From NCBI GenBank assembly GCA_025458005.1, contig JALOTG010000004.1, positions 1 to 33,310 of the forward strand: a stretch of DNA of 33,310 bases. Reading direction: 5' to 3'. This stretch comes from Thiobacillaceae bacterium (GTDB lineage Bacteria > Pseudomonadota > Gammaproteobacteria > Burkholderiales > Thiobacillaceae). Positions 19,086 through 27,098 of the stretch are shown here, in pieces. The position numbers and the translations under genes were made by a program. How positions within the stretch are numbered: the stretch's first letter is position 1; each line of letters begins with the position of its first letter. The notes under the pieces are model-generated. The model was given only the letters and a program-made list of their open reading frames with translations. It searched no databases and was not told the origin of the DNA.

Positions 19086-20989
19086 CGGGTCGTCTTGGCT
19101 TTGTCCTGGTTTTCGAGGAAGGCGGCGAACATCAGCAGCGCCCACAGCGAGGCGCTGTAGTCGCGCACGCCCACGGCGTGCTCGTCCACCATGCGCTTCA
19201 TGAAGGCCATGTCGAACAGGCCGGTGTCGGCCATGCGCGGGGAGAGCAGCGAGGCGCGCAGCTTCTCCTTGAGCGGGCCGCGGAACCATTCCGCCAGCGG
19301 GATGGAGAAGCCCATCTTGCGCCGGTACATGATGTCGTGCGGCAGATGGGGTTCCAGGGCGCGCTTGAGCAGGTACTTGCCCTCGGCGCCCCTGAGCTTG
19401 AACTCGACCGGCAGGCCGGACACCCATTCCATCAGCTTGTGGTCCAGGAACGGCACCCGCACCTCCAGGGCGTGGGCCATGCTGGCGCGGTCCACCTTGG
19501 TGAGGATGTCGCCCACCATGTAGGTCTTCATGTCCAGGTACTGCACCTGGCTCACCGTGTCGAGATGGGCGCAGCGGGCATGGTGGCGGCGCAGCACCTC
19601 CACCGCCCGGTAGCCGGCGAGGCGCTGCCTGAAGGCCTTGCTGTAGAGCCGGTCGCGCAGCCCGTCGCCCATCACCGAGACGCCGTGGAAATAGCCCTCC
19701 ACCGTGTCGCGCGCCATCGCCTCGAAGGTGGTCTTGGCGCGGAACACCTTGGGCGCCCAGTCGGCCTTGGGGTAGACCCGGCCGAGGAAGCCGAACAGCG
19801 GCCGCCGGACGGACAGGGGCAGCAGGTGGCGCATGCGCTCCTCGTAGGAGTGCCAGCGGTAGCGGCGGTAGCCGGCGAAGTTCTCGTCGCCGCCGTCGCC
19901 CGACAGGGCCACGGTGACCTGCCGGCGCGCCAGCTCGCAGACCCGGTAGGTCGGCATGGCGGAGGAGTCGGCGAAGGGTTCGTCGTAGAGGTGGGCGAGC
20001 TGGTCCACCAGACTGAAGTCGTCCGCCTCCACCCGGTCCACGTGGTGGTCGGTGCGGTAGCGCTCCGCCACCTGGCGGGCGTAGTCGGACTCGTCGTACT
20101 TGGCCTCGGAAAAGGCGATCGAGCAGGTCTTCACCGGCTGGTCCGACAGCCCCGCCATCATCGCCACCACCGCGGAGGAGTCCACGCCGCCGGAGAGGAA
20201 GGCGCCCAGCGGCACCTCCGCCACCAGGCGGATCCTGACCGCCTCGCGCAGGCGCTCGATGAGCTCCGTTTCCGCATCCGCCAGGCTCATCGCCGGCAAG
20301 GGCTGGAAGGGCACGTCCCAGAACTCGCGTGGCGCCGGCACCGGCTGGCCGCGCTTCACCGTGAGGCGGTGGCCGGGCGGCAGCTTCAGCGCCGTCTTGT
20401 AGATGGTGCGCGGCTCCGGCACGTAGCCGTAGCCGAAGTAGTCCTCCACCGCCTCGTCGTCGATCGCGCGGCGGAAGCCCGGCCAGGCGGTGATCGTCTT
20501 CAGCTCCGAACCGAACACCAGCCAGCCGTCGTCGGTACTGGCGTAATAGAGCGGCTTCACCCCCAGGCGGTCGCGGGCGAGGAAGAAGACCTGCCGGTTG
20601 CGGTCCCACAGGGCGAAGGCGAACATGCCGCGGAAGTGACGCACGCAGTCCTCGCCCCACTCCTCCCAGGCGTGCACGATGACCTCGGTGTCGGAACGGG
20701 TGCGGAAGCTGTGGCCCAGGCGGGTGAGCTCGGGGATCAGGTCGACGAAATTGTAGATCTCGCCGTTGAACACCACCGCCACCGTGCCGTCCTCGTTGAA
20801 CAGCGGCTGCTGGCCGGCGGCGATGTCGATGATCGACAGGCGGCGGTGGCCCAGCCCCAGCCCCGGCTCAAGATGCAGTCCGGCCTCATCCGGGCCGCGG
20901 TGCCACTGCATGTCGTTGATGCGGGCGAGGGCCTCGCGGTCCACGTCGCGGGTCTGCCTCAGGTCGAATACGCCGGTGATGCCGCACAT
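19082..20989 (-). CDS. XrtA/PEP-CTERM system amidotransferase (AsnB-like)
   Basis: A 635-residue glutamine-dependent amidotransferase of the asparagine synthase family, matching the exosortase-A-associated type (TIGR03108). The N-terminal nucleophile Cys2 (MCGITG), RGPDEAG, and NGEIYN are all present, and the C-terminal synthetase half has LSGGVDSSAVV and LSGDGGDENFAGY. It can thus release ammonia from glutamine and transfer it to an adenylated carboxylate, probably on a polysaccharide sugar or precursor rather than on free aspartate (inferred from the locus). A 63-bp gap separates it from the upstream transferase gene; I see no promoter or terminator there. Confidence 0.92.
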   Translation of the reverse strand: MCGITGVFDLRQTRDVDREALARINDMQWHRGPDEAGLHLEPGLGLGHRRLSIIDIAAGQQPLFNEDGTVAVVFNGEIYNFVDLIPELTRLGHSFRTRSDTEVIVHAWEEWGEDCVRHFRGMFAFALWDRNRQVFFLARDRLGVKPLYYASTDDGWLVFGSELKTITAWPGFRRAIDDEAVEDYFGYGYVPEPRTIYKTALKLPPGHRLTVKRGQPVPAPREFWDVPFQPLPAMSLADAETELIERLREAVRIRLVAEVPLGAFLSGGVDSSAVVAMMAGLSDQPVKTCSIAFSEAKYDESDYARQVAERYRTDHHVDRVEADDFSLVDQLAHLYDEPFADSSAMPTYRVCELARRQVTVALSGDGGDENFAGYRRYRWHSYEERMRHLLPLSVRRPLFGFLGRVYPKADWAPKVFRAKTTFEAMARDTVEGYFHGVSVMGDGLRDRLYSKAFRQRLAGYRAVEVLRRHHARCAHLDTVSQVQYLDMKTYMVGDILTKVDRASMAHALEVRVPFLDHKLMEWVSGLPVEFKLRGAEGKYLLKRALEPHLPHDIMYRRKMGFSIPLAEWFRGPLKEKLRASLLSPRMADTGLFDMAFMKRMVDEHAVGVRDYSASLWALLMFAAFLENQDKAKTTR

Positions 20990-21052
20990 GATGTTCCGTT
21001 CTGGTTCATTCCGTCTTGTCGTAACCCCGGCGCGGGCCGTACTTTGGCCGCC

Positions 21053-22198
21053 TCATGCCGCGCCTGTGCCGAGCACGCTTGCATAGACGGCCTGATAGGC
21101 CGCCGTCATGCGCTCCAGCGTGAATTCCCGGTCGATGCGCGCGCGCGCCGCCTGACCCTCATATCGGCAGCGCCCGGCATCTCTGCAGTAACCGCTCAGG
21201 ATTTCGGCGAGGGCCTCCGCGTCGCCGGCCGGGAACAGGGTCCCGGTGACGTCCTCCCGGACCAGTTCGGGATTGCCGCCGACGCGGCTGGCGACCACCG
21301 GGAGCCCGGTGGCCATGGCCTCCAGGATGGTGTTGGAGATGCCTTCCCCAAGCGAGGGCAGCACGAACACATCCAGGCCGCGCAGCAGCTCGGCCGTGTC
21401 GTCGCGATTGCCGGGCAGCCAGGCGCGCTGCGCGAGACCGGCGTCCTCCAGCAGCCGCTGGCAGACGGCCCGATGCTCGCCTTCGCCGACGATCACCAGG
21501 CGCAGTCCGTCGGGATCCGGCGCGATCTCGTTCAGGCGGATGAAGGCGCGCGCCAGGGTCGGGTAGTCCTTCACCGCCGCCATGCGCCCGACGCTGCCAA
21601 TCACGCAGCGCGCGCCGGCGAAGAAGCCGGGCGGGCCGAGGTCGGGCCGCGCCGCGCCGCGCGGGTGGAACATGTCGCCGTCGACGCCGTTGTAGATCTG
21701 CGTGACGCGGTCAGGGCGCGCGCCCACCGTGCCGGTGAGCCAGCCGGCCAAGTCCCGGCTGACGGCGATATAGCGGTGCACCAGCGGGCGCGCGGCGCGG
21801 CGCAGCAGGTTGTACTTCCAGTTGCGCCCCTCCAGGTCGAACACGTCGCGGCCGTGCTCGCCATGCACCCGGACGGGGATGCCCAGCCAGGCGGCGACGA
21901 ACTGGGCCTCCAGGGCATTGAGGTTGCGGGTGTGGACGATGGCCGGCCGGAGTTCGCGCAGCAGGCGCGCCAGCCGCGCATACCAGGAATAGTCGTGGCC
22001 CGGCCGTTTGTCCAGGTCGTGGAAGCTGACGTCGCCGCGCCGGATGCGCTGTTTGAACTCGGTGTGCCCGGCCAGGCTGATGATGGCGTGGCGGTAGCGC
22101 CCCTCCGGCAGATGGTTGATCAGGTTGACCATGCCGTTTTCCATGCCGCCGGTGCCGAAGTGATACACCACGTGGGCGATCAGGGGCGCCTGGCTCAT
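21053..22198 (-). CDS. XrtA-associated sugar transferase, stp2 (TIGR03088) type
   Basis: A 381-residue GT-B glycosyltransferase. The start LIAHVVYHFGTGGMENGMVNLINHLP and VHTRNLNALEAQFVAAWLGIPVRVHGEHGRD are the hallmarks of the second XrtA-associated transferase family. The donor-binding half has IYNGVDGDMFHP, IGSVGRMAAVKDYPTL and an EX7E motif in GEGISNTILEAMATGLPVVAS. The ATG at 22198 overlaps the exosortase stop codon by 4 bp, so the two are translated together. The frame is open further upstream within the exosortase gene, but the overlap and homology decide for this start. It presumably extends the polysaccharide repeat unit. Confidence 0.92.
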   Translation of the reverse strand: MSQAPLIAHVVYHFGTGGMENGMVNLINHLPEGRYRHAIISLAGHTEFKQRIRRGDVSFHDLDKRPGHDYSWYARLARLLRELRPAIVHTRNLNALEAQFVAAWLGIPVRVHGEHGRDVFDLEGRNWKYNLLRRAARPLVHRYIAVSRDLAGWLTGTVGARPDRVTQIYNGVDGDMFHPRGAARPDLGPPGFFAGARCVIGSVGRMAAVKDYPTLARAFIRLNEIAPDPDGLRLVIVGEGEHRAVCQRLLEDAGLAQRAWLPGNRDDTAELLRGLDVFVLPSLGEGISNTILEAMATGLPVVASRVGGNPELVREDVTGTLFPAGDAEALAEILSGYCRDAGRCRYEGQAARARIDREFTLERMTAAYQAVYASVLGTGAA

Positions 22199-23739
22199 GG
22201 ACGATCGGCCATCCCTTCCAGGGCCGGCGACATGTCGGCAAGGAAGGCGGTCAGCGCCGCTTCCGCCGCGTCGGGCTGTTCCTGATAGGGCGCGGCAACG
22301 ATCAACGCGGTGCCGTCGCCATGGCCGCCCAGCACCTGGATCATGGCTACGCGCAGCTTGATGAGGATGGGGTTGAGCAGGTTCTCGCCCTGCACCCGGT
22401 TCCATTGCCAGGCCAGGATGCGCTGTCGGCCGTCGATCGCCCGCAACCGGGTCTCGCGGACCTGCAGCGCGTGGCCGTTGATGGTCACCACCCGCACCCG
22501 TTCCCCCACGTTCTGCCAGACCGGGTGTTCCTGGCGGATCATGAAGTTCTGGGTGTTGATCAGCTCCGCGCCCTGGCGCTGCCGCCCGTAATAGGCGGCG
22601 TAGAGCAGGACCCGGTCATCGCCGCGGGCGTAGTGGCGGGTGGCCAGGGCGTCCATGCCCACCCAGTGCGGCAGCCAGTCCGCGAAGCCCCCGTCGACCA
22701 CTTGCCAGCCGCCGGTCGGCTGGGGTGCCGTCAGATCGGCCCTGACCTCGCGCTGCCCCAGCCAGCCCTCCCACAGCGGAGCCAGCGCCACCAGGCCGAC
22801 CAGGACGGCCGCCACGACCGCCGGCGAGCGCGGCGCGCGGGGCGGCGGCGGGGCGGCGGGCGCCTCCGCCGGGTGATCCTCGCGCCAGATCAGGCCGATC
22901 CAGAACATGCCCAGCATGACGATGCCGAACCACACCCAGCCGTAGATGTAGTGGTCCACGCCGAGGGCCAGCTTCATGTCCGAGTAGTGGGCCAGCAGCA
23001 CGATGATGGTGGCGCGGAAGCCGTTGGCGATGATGGGCACGATCAGGGCCGCCAGGGCGAAGGCGACCCGCTTCCAGGGGGTGCGGTAGGTCAGGTAGGC
23101 ATAGAGCAGACCCAGGGTCAGGGAGGCAATCACGTAGCGGATGCCGGAGCAGGTCTCCACCACGCTCCAGTCGCCGCTGGGCAGACTGAAGAAGGTCCCC
23201 TCGCGGAACACCGGCAGGCCGATCAGGCGCAGGGCGGCGACGGTGAAATCGGCGGTGAAGTCCATCAGCGGCTGCATCAGGAACTCGCCGTTGGGCACCA
23301 TCAGCAGGAGGTAAAGCAGCGGGAAGATGGCCGCCCAGACCAGCCTGGGCCCGAGCAGGGCCCACACCGACGTCAGCCAGAGGCCGACGAAGGCATACTG
23401 TTCCACCACCAGCACCCCGCTGGCGCGCGCCAGGAGCCACAAGCCCAGCAGCGGCAGCACCAGCAGCAGGGCGCGTCGGTCCGGCCCCGCCTCGACCGCC
23501 GCCAGCCGGTGACGCTCTCGCCACACCAGCCACAGGGCGATGGGCAGGATGACATAGCCATGCGCGAAGGTCTCCGAGCGCTCCCAGATCGCCACCATGG
23601 ACGCGGCGCTGGGATGCAGCAGCGCGGCCAGGGCGGCCCAGGTCAGGGCGAGCAGGCCCAGGCTCAGATACCAGGCCCGCAGGGCCACCGAGGGGGCCGC
23701 CGGTTCGGTTCCGACGGCTTGCGCGGTCGTGTCGCTCAT
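22195..23739 (-). CDS. xrtA: Exosortase A fused to EpsI domain
   Basis: A 514-residue integral membrane protein. Residues about 20-285 form the exosortase core with around eight hydrophobic helices; the catalytic triad is visible as C197 (VETCSGIR), R242 (NGFRAT) and H263 (VDHYIYGW). After a Pro/Ala-rich linker and one more membrane helix (about 308-325), residues about 330-514 are a periplasmic EpsI domain (WQVVDGGFADWLPHW; LINTQNFMIRQEHPVWQNVG). Fusion of both is usual for exosortase A. The enzyme is thought to cleave PEP-CTERM proteins at their sorting signal and pass them on for anchoring or release. It overlaps by 4 bp both the preceding stp1 gene and the following stp2 gene. Confidence 0.95.
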   Translation of the reverse strand: MSDTTAQAVGTEPAAPSVALRAWYLSLGLLALTWAALAALLHPSAASMVAIWERSETFAHGYVILPIALWLVWRERHRLAAVEAGPDRRALLLVLPLLGLWLLARASGVLVVEQYAFVGLWLTSVWALLGPRLVWAAIFPLLYLLLMVPNGEFLMQPLMDFTADFTVAALRLIGLPVFREGTFFSLPSGDWSVVETCSGIRYVIASLTLGLLYAYLTYRTPWKRVAFALAALIVPIIANGFRATIIVLLAHYSDMKLALGVDHYIYGWVWFGIVMLGMFWIGLIWREDHPAEAPAAPPPPRAPRSPAVVAAVLVGLVALAPLWEGWLGQREVRADLTAPQPTGGWQVVDGGFADWLPHWVGMDALATRHYARGDDRVLLYAAYYGRQRQGAELINTQNFMIRQEHPVWQNVGERVRVVTINGHALQVRETRLRAIDGRQRILAWQWNRVQGENLLNPILIKLRVAMIQVLGGHGDGTALIVAAPYQEQPDAAEAALTAFLADMSPALEGMADRP

Positions 23740-24929
23740 GTCGTGCTTCCACCTTGCAAAAGTTCATCCACCCTGGCCAGGCAGGCCTCCCAGGCATATT
23801 CGGTGAGGACGCGCTGCCGCGCGGCGGCCCCCAGATCCAGGCCGGCCAGGGCCTCCAAGGTCCGCGCCGCGTATTGTTCCGCCCCCTCGGCCAGCAGCAC
23901 CTCCGTGCCCGGGGTGGCGCTGAGGCCCTCCAGGGCCTGGGGCGAGACCACCACGCTGCGCGCCATGGCCATGCCCTCCAGGACCTTGTTCTGCACGCCG
24001 CGGGCGATGCGCAGCGGCGCCACCACGGCAAGGGCATGCGCCAGGTAGGGCCGCACGTCGGGCACCCGTCCGGTGACCCGGACGCCCGGCAGCCTTGCCA
24101 GGGCCTGCACCTCGGACGATGGCCGGCTGCCGACGATGCAGAATTCCGCCCGGGGGCGCGCCGCGCGAACCGCTGGAAAGACCTCGCGCGCGAACCAGGA
24201 CACGGCGTCCACGTTGGGCCAGTAGTCCATGGCGCCGGTGAACACCACCGCCTCCACGCCCGGCGCGTAGGGGTTGTCATACTCGCGCTCGGGGGAGAAG
24301 TAGTCCGCGTCGACGCCGTTGCCGTACCAGCCTACCCGGTCCGCCACCGCCGGCGCGGCGGCGCGGAAGTCGGCCGCCTCCTGGGCGGAGACGAACAGGC
24401 CGGCGTCGAACTCGCCCGCCACCCGGGCCTCCCAGTCCAGCAACCGATCCGCTTCCCGCCGGTAGAGCCAGGACAGCGGCCAGGGCTTGGTGGGGGCATA
24501 CTGCCGCCACTTGTCGGAGTCCATGTCGACGAAGTCCATGATGCGCCGCGCGCCGCGCGCCGCCATGACGAACTGGGCCATGGCCGAGGAGTAGCAGACC
24601 ACCTGCCCGACGCCCGCCGCGAGACGTTCATCGACCCAGGCGCGCATGGCCGGATGGCGGTAATACACGGTGGTGAGGGCCTCGCCGGTGAGCAGGCCGC
24701 GCAGGGACTTCCACCTGGCGACGGCCGGCCCGATGTCGATCAGCCGCAGGCTGGCGCACAGGCCACGCAGGGCGTCGGCGTGTCGCCGGTCCTCCGGGTC
24801 GTCGACGAAGGCGCCCAGGTGCACGCGATAGCGCGCGGCGAGATGGCGGAACAGGTGATAGGAGCGGATCTTGTCGCCCTTGTCCGGCGGATAGGGGATG
24901 CGGTGGACGAGGTAGAGCAGGTCTTGCAT
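23736..24929 (-). CDS. XrtA-associated glycosyltransferase, stp1 (TIGR03087) type
   Basis: A 397-residue GT-B fold transferase with the distinctive N-terminus LYLVHRIPYPPDKGDKIRSY of the TIGR03087 family, nearly always found in XrtA loci. The C-terminal half shows VGWYGNGVDADYFSP, VVFTGAMDYWPNVDAVSWF and the donor-site region GVQNKVLEGMAMARSVVVS. The ATG at 24929 begins MQDLLYLVHR, as expected. The stop overlaps the exosortase start. It lies 25 bp downstream of the FemAB-like gene. Acceptor and donor are not known for the family. Confidence 0.92.
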   Translation of the reverse strand: MQDLLYLVHRIPYPPDKGDKIRSYHLFRHLAARYRVHLGAFVDDPEDRRHADALRGLCASLRLIDIGPAVARWKSLRGLLTGEALTTVYYRHPAMRAWVDERLAAGVGQVVCYSSAMAQFVMAARGARRIMDFVDMDSDKWRQYAPTKPWPLSWLYRREADRLLDWEARVAGEFDAGLFVSAQEAADFRAAAPAVADRVGWYGNGVDADYFSPEREYDNPYAPGVEAVVFTGAMDYWPNVDAVSWFAREVFPAVRAARPRAEFCIVGSRPSSEVQALARLPGVRVTGRVPDVRPYLAHALAVVAPLRIARGVQNKVLEGMAMARSVVVSPQALEGLSATPGTEVLLAEGAEQYAARTLEALAGLDLGAAARQRVLTEYAWEACLARVDELLQGGSTT

Positions 24930-24954
24930 GGCTCGCGTCGCGGGCCCGGCCGGC

Positions 24955-25992
24955 CTAGCCCAGGCTCCGCACGATGTGCGGGCCGAGGAAGTTGGCCACC
25001 GGCAGGGGCAGGCGCTGCCAGGCCTTGATGAACAGCCGGTACTTGGGGTTGTTCGGGTTGTTCTCCGGCACCCGCCGCGCCCGCACCAGCTTGTAGCGGT
25101 AGTGCAGCGGCTGTGGCTCGAAGCCCCAGTTGCGCTTGAAGTCGTATGGGCCGGTGCCGACCTTGCTGCGGCCGTAGTCGAACACGCGCGCGCCCCGCTC
25201 CACCGCGCGCCGCATCACCTCCCAGTACTTGAAGTCGTTGGCCGCCAGGCCGCGCGCCTCCACCGCGTCGCCGGCGTAGTAGGGCAGGATCTCGTCGCGG
25301 AAGTAGAAGGAGAGGACACCGCTGATCACCTGGCCCCGGGGGCTGCGCACCAGCAGGACCTCGCAGTCGTCGCCGAAGACGCGGCGCAGCAGGGCAAAGT
25401 AGCGCCGGGGCAGGGCCGGCGTGCCGTGGCGGCGGACGTTGTCGGCGTAGACGCCGAAGAAGCCGTCCACGCCCGTCTCCAGCTCCGCCGTCAGCCCGTT
25501 CTTGATGCCCTTGCGCACCATGGCGCGCTGCTTGCGCGGGATGGCCAGCATGTTCTGCTCCACCTCGGGATCGAGCGCCTTGCGGAAGGTGACGTACAGG
25601 TCGGTGCCGGGCCAGTCGGCGTGCGCCGCCGTATCGCGGTCGCGATACTCCAGGTGACCGACGCCCAGCGCCTCGGCGAGCGCCTGGGCCTCCCGGTCCA
25701 GGGCGGCGCGGGCCGCGTCGCTGGCGGCGGCGATGCCGCCGTAGACGCAGAAGGGCGTGGAGATGAGGGCATGGCCGAACAGCCGGCTCTTGATCTCGGC
25801 CAGCGGCAGTACCCCCTCGATGCGGCCCGCCCGCTCGGCCAGCAGGAAATGGGGGCGGTGGCCGAAGGCCTCCTCCAGCACGGTCTTCCAGCCCAAGCGA
25901 TGGAAGAAGGTGGCCTCGGGCAGCGCCTGCACAAACGCGTCCCAGGCGGCGGCGTCCTCATCCCGGACGCGCCGGACAGTCAGATCAGACAT
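24955..25992 (-). CDS. FemAB-like protein, XrtA/PEP-CTERM associated
   Basis: A 345-residue member of the FemAB/GNAT-like group (TIGR03019 type). The characteristic C-terminal region is present: FKYWEVMRRAVERGARVFDYGRSK and the following GPYDFKRNWGFEPQPLHY, which holds the Fem-type acyl-transfer domain signature. FemAB proteins transfer an aminoacyl group to an amino acceptor; here the target may be the polysaccharide or a sugar amine, which is inference. The start is placed at the ATG at 25992 (MSDLTVRRVRDEDAAAW); the frame is open 28 codons further upstream, but that part is repeat-derived sequence and has no family similarity. The upstream 101-bp gap is filled by heptamer repeats. Confidence 0.9.
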   Translation of the reverse strand: MSDLTVRRVRDEDAAAWDAFVQALPEATFFHRLGWKTVLEEAFGHRPHFLLAERAGRIEGVLPLAEIKSRLFGHALISTPFCVYGGIAAASDAARAALDREAQALAEALGVGHLEYRDRDTAAHADWPGTDLYVTFRKALDPEVEQNMLAIPRKQRAMVRKGIKNGLTAELETGVDGFFGVYADNVRRHGTPALPRRYFALLRRVFGDDCEVLLVRSPRGQVISGVLSFYFRDEILPYYAGDAVEARGLAANDFKYWEVMRRAVERGARVFDYGRSKVGTGPYDFKRNWGFEPQPLHYRYKLVRARRVPENNPNNPKYRLFIKAWQRLPLPVANFLGPHIVRSLG

Positions 25993-26000
25993 GGGTTGCA

Positions 26001-26104
26001 ATAGAGTTTCGAATGTTGAGTTGTGAGTGCTTAGTCGCTGATTATGGTTTCGCGGCGTGGCCGCCTGGCAACTCAAGGCTCACAACTGAAAACTCACAAC
26101 TCGC
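26001..26104. repeat. Inverted pair of degenerate heptamer arrays between femAB-like and deacetylase genes
   Basis: The left part reads in one heptamer phase as ATAGAGT TTCGAAT GTTGAGT then TGTGAGT GCTTAGT (26001-26035). The right part reads AACTCAA GGCTCAC then AACTGAA AACTCAC AACTCGC (26070-26104). GAGTTGTGAGT at 26018-26028 is the exact reverse complement of 26092-26102. The element supplies the last codons and the stop codon of the deacetylase gene. It shares its design with the element at 1515-1572, though the heptamer sequence has drifted. No promoter is visible in this gap. Confidence 0.7.
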
Positions 26105-26942
26105 CCGCATACACCTGGTCCGCGCGCCCCCAGCGGAAGTCGCCCAGCAGGCGGTCCAGCTTGCCCTCCATGCGATGGAGGTTGACGTAGTGGCGAAAGC
26201 GGCTCTTCGCGCTCGCCCCCGGCACGCGCGGCTGATCGGGATCGATCTCCCAGGGGTGGAAGTAGAACATGCAGGGCCGTCCCTCCGCCTCGTTCACGCG
26301 GCGGATCAGGCTGCGCGAGATTCCGTAGGGCAGCAGGCGGAAATAGCCGCCGCCAGCGGCCGGCAGGTTGCGCCCCATCAGGCTGACCGTGGTGGGCGGC
26401 ACCTCCAGCAGGGCCGGGCAGCGCTCCGGCCTGTAAGGGAAGCGCGGTGCCTCGGGCATGCCGTAGTGGTCATGGGCGATGGGATAAATGCTGGAACTGT
26501 AGCGGTAGCCGGCCTCGGCGAGCTCGTCCAGGGCCCACAGGTTGGCGGCGCCGATCGAGAAGCTGGGCGCCCGGTAGCCGCGCACCGGCACCCCGCCAAG
26601 GTCCTCGAGCAGCTTCTTGGAGCGGTCGATGTCGGCGCGGAAGGCGGCGGGCGTCAGGTCGCTGGCGCGCTCGTGGCCGTAGCCGTGGCTGGCCAGCTCG
26701 TGGCCGTTGTCGACGATGGCGCGGGGCACGCCCGGATAGCGCTCGGCCACCCAGCCCAGGGTAAAGAAGGTGGCCTTGACCCCGCGGCTGTCGAACAGCG
26801 CCAGGATGCGCTCCAGGTTGGCCTCCACCCGGCAGGGCCAGCTTCCCCAGTCCTCGCGCCGGATGTTGGGCGCGAAGGCAGCGACCTGAAAGTAGTCCTC
26901 CACGTCGACGGTCATCACGTTGTGCAGGTTCGTGTTCAGCAT
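26094..26942 (-). CDS. XrtA-associated polysaccharide deacetylase (TIGR03006, DUF3473 C-terminus)
   Basis: A 282-residue NodB-type carbohydrate esterase 4 protein. Metal-site motifs are visible: TVDVEDYFQ near the N-terminus, SHGYGH for the two histidines, and RAPSFSIG. The C-terminal part (RPCMFYFHPWEIDPDQPR; SRFRHYVNLHRMEGKLDRLL) is the DUF3473 extension of the XrtA-linked family. It would remove acetyl groups from N-acetylated sugars of the exopolysaccharide, which fits the WecB gene upstream. The ATG at 26942 is chosen because it follows a sigma-54 promoter by about 35 bases of leader; the frame is open to 27029, which would include the promoter. The Shine-Dalgarno is weak. The last two codons and stop lie in a heptamer repeat. 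Confidence 0.92.
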   Translation of the reverse strand: MLNTNLHNVMTVDVEDYFQVAAFAPNIRREDWGSWPCRVEANLERILALFDSRGVKATFFTLGWVAERYPGVPRAIVDNGHELASHGYGHERASDLTPAAFRADIDRSKKLLEDLGGVPVRGYRAPSFSIGAANLWALDELAEAGYRYSSSIYPIAHDHYGMPEAPRFPYRPERCPALLEVPPTTVSLMGRNLPAAGGGYFRLLPYGISRSLIRRVNEAEGRPCMFYFHPWEIDPDQPRVPGASAKSRFRHYVNLHRMEGKLDRLLGDFRWGRADQVYAGEL

Positions 26943-26987
26943 GGTCTTGGCCGTCGTCCGTCCCGATTCGAAATCATCCGCTTTCCA

Positions 26988-27003
26988 TGCAAATACCGGG
27001 CCA
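26988..27003 (-). promoter_or_regulatory. Sigma-54 (-24/-12) promoter of the deacetylase gene
   Basis: On the minus strand, TGGCCCG (27003-26997) and TTGCA (26992-26988) fit TGGCACGN4TTGCA with one difference (C for A at the fifth base) and exact spacing between GG and GC. Transcription would start near 26977, about 35 bases before the ATG at 26942. It lies in the 156-bp gap after wecB, so the deacetylase and following genes may have their own control inside the larger locus. Confidence 0.7.
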
Positions 27004-27052
27004 GCCCGGCACCCCGCGCCAACCCGCATGCCTGCTGCGATGGTGCGAGGGT

Positions 27053-27078
27053 TGACCCGCCCGCGGCTCGGCGGGTCA
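27053..27078. other. Strong stem-loop between wecB and the deacetylase gene
   Basis: TGACCCGCC (27053-27061) pairs with GGCGGGTCA (27070-27078) in a perfect 9-bp stem with an 8-base loop. On the minus strand it follows the wecB stop by about 20 bases, but no T-run follows, so it is either a weak terminator or an mRNA-stabilising hairpin. Its right arm overlaps the upstream element at 27075-27089. Confidence 0.5.
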
Positions 27079-27089
27079 TGATTAGTGAC
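27075..27089 (-). promoter_or_regulatory. Upstream element of the deacetylase promoter (GTC-N8-TGAC)
   Basis: On the minus strand GTCACTAATCATGAC has the form GTC-N8-TGAC, also a palindrome GTCA-N7-TGAC. Its centre is about 81 bp upstream of the -24 GG, nearly the same distance as element 2 of the PEP-CTERM gene. Agreement with the PEP-CTERM elements is limited to the outer bases. Confidence 0.4.
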
Positions 27090-27098
27090 GAGATTCCG

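Noticed and set aside
20990-21052. Search for a promoter or GTC-N8-TGAC element upstream of the amidotransferase gene
   Set aside because: Neither a -24/-12 pair nor the element is present in this 63-bp gap on the minus strand.
19178-22285. A plus-strand open frame of more than 1000 codons opposite the amidotransferase and stp2 genes
   Set aside because: It is antisense to two well-recognised genes, its composition (His, Gln, Val, Gly, Arg) is typical of reverse-frame reading of GC-rich DNA, and it shows no domain or ribosome binding site.
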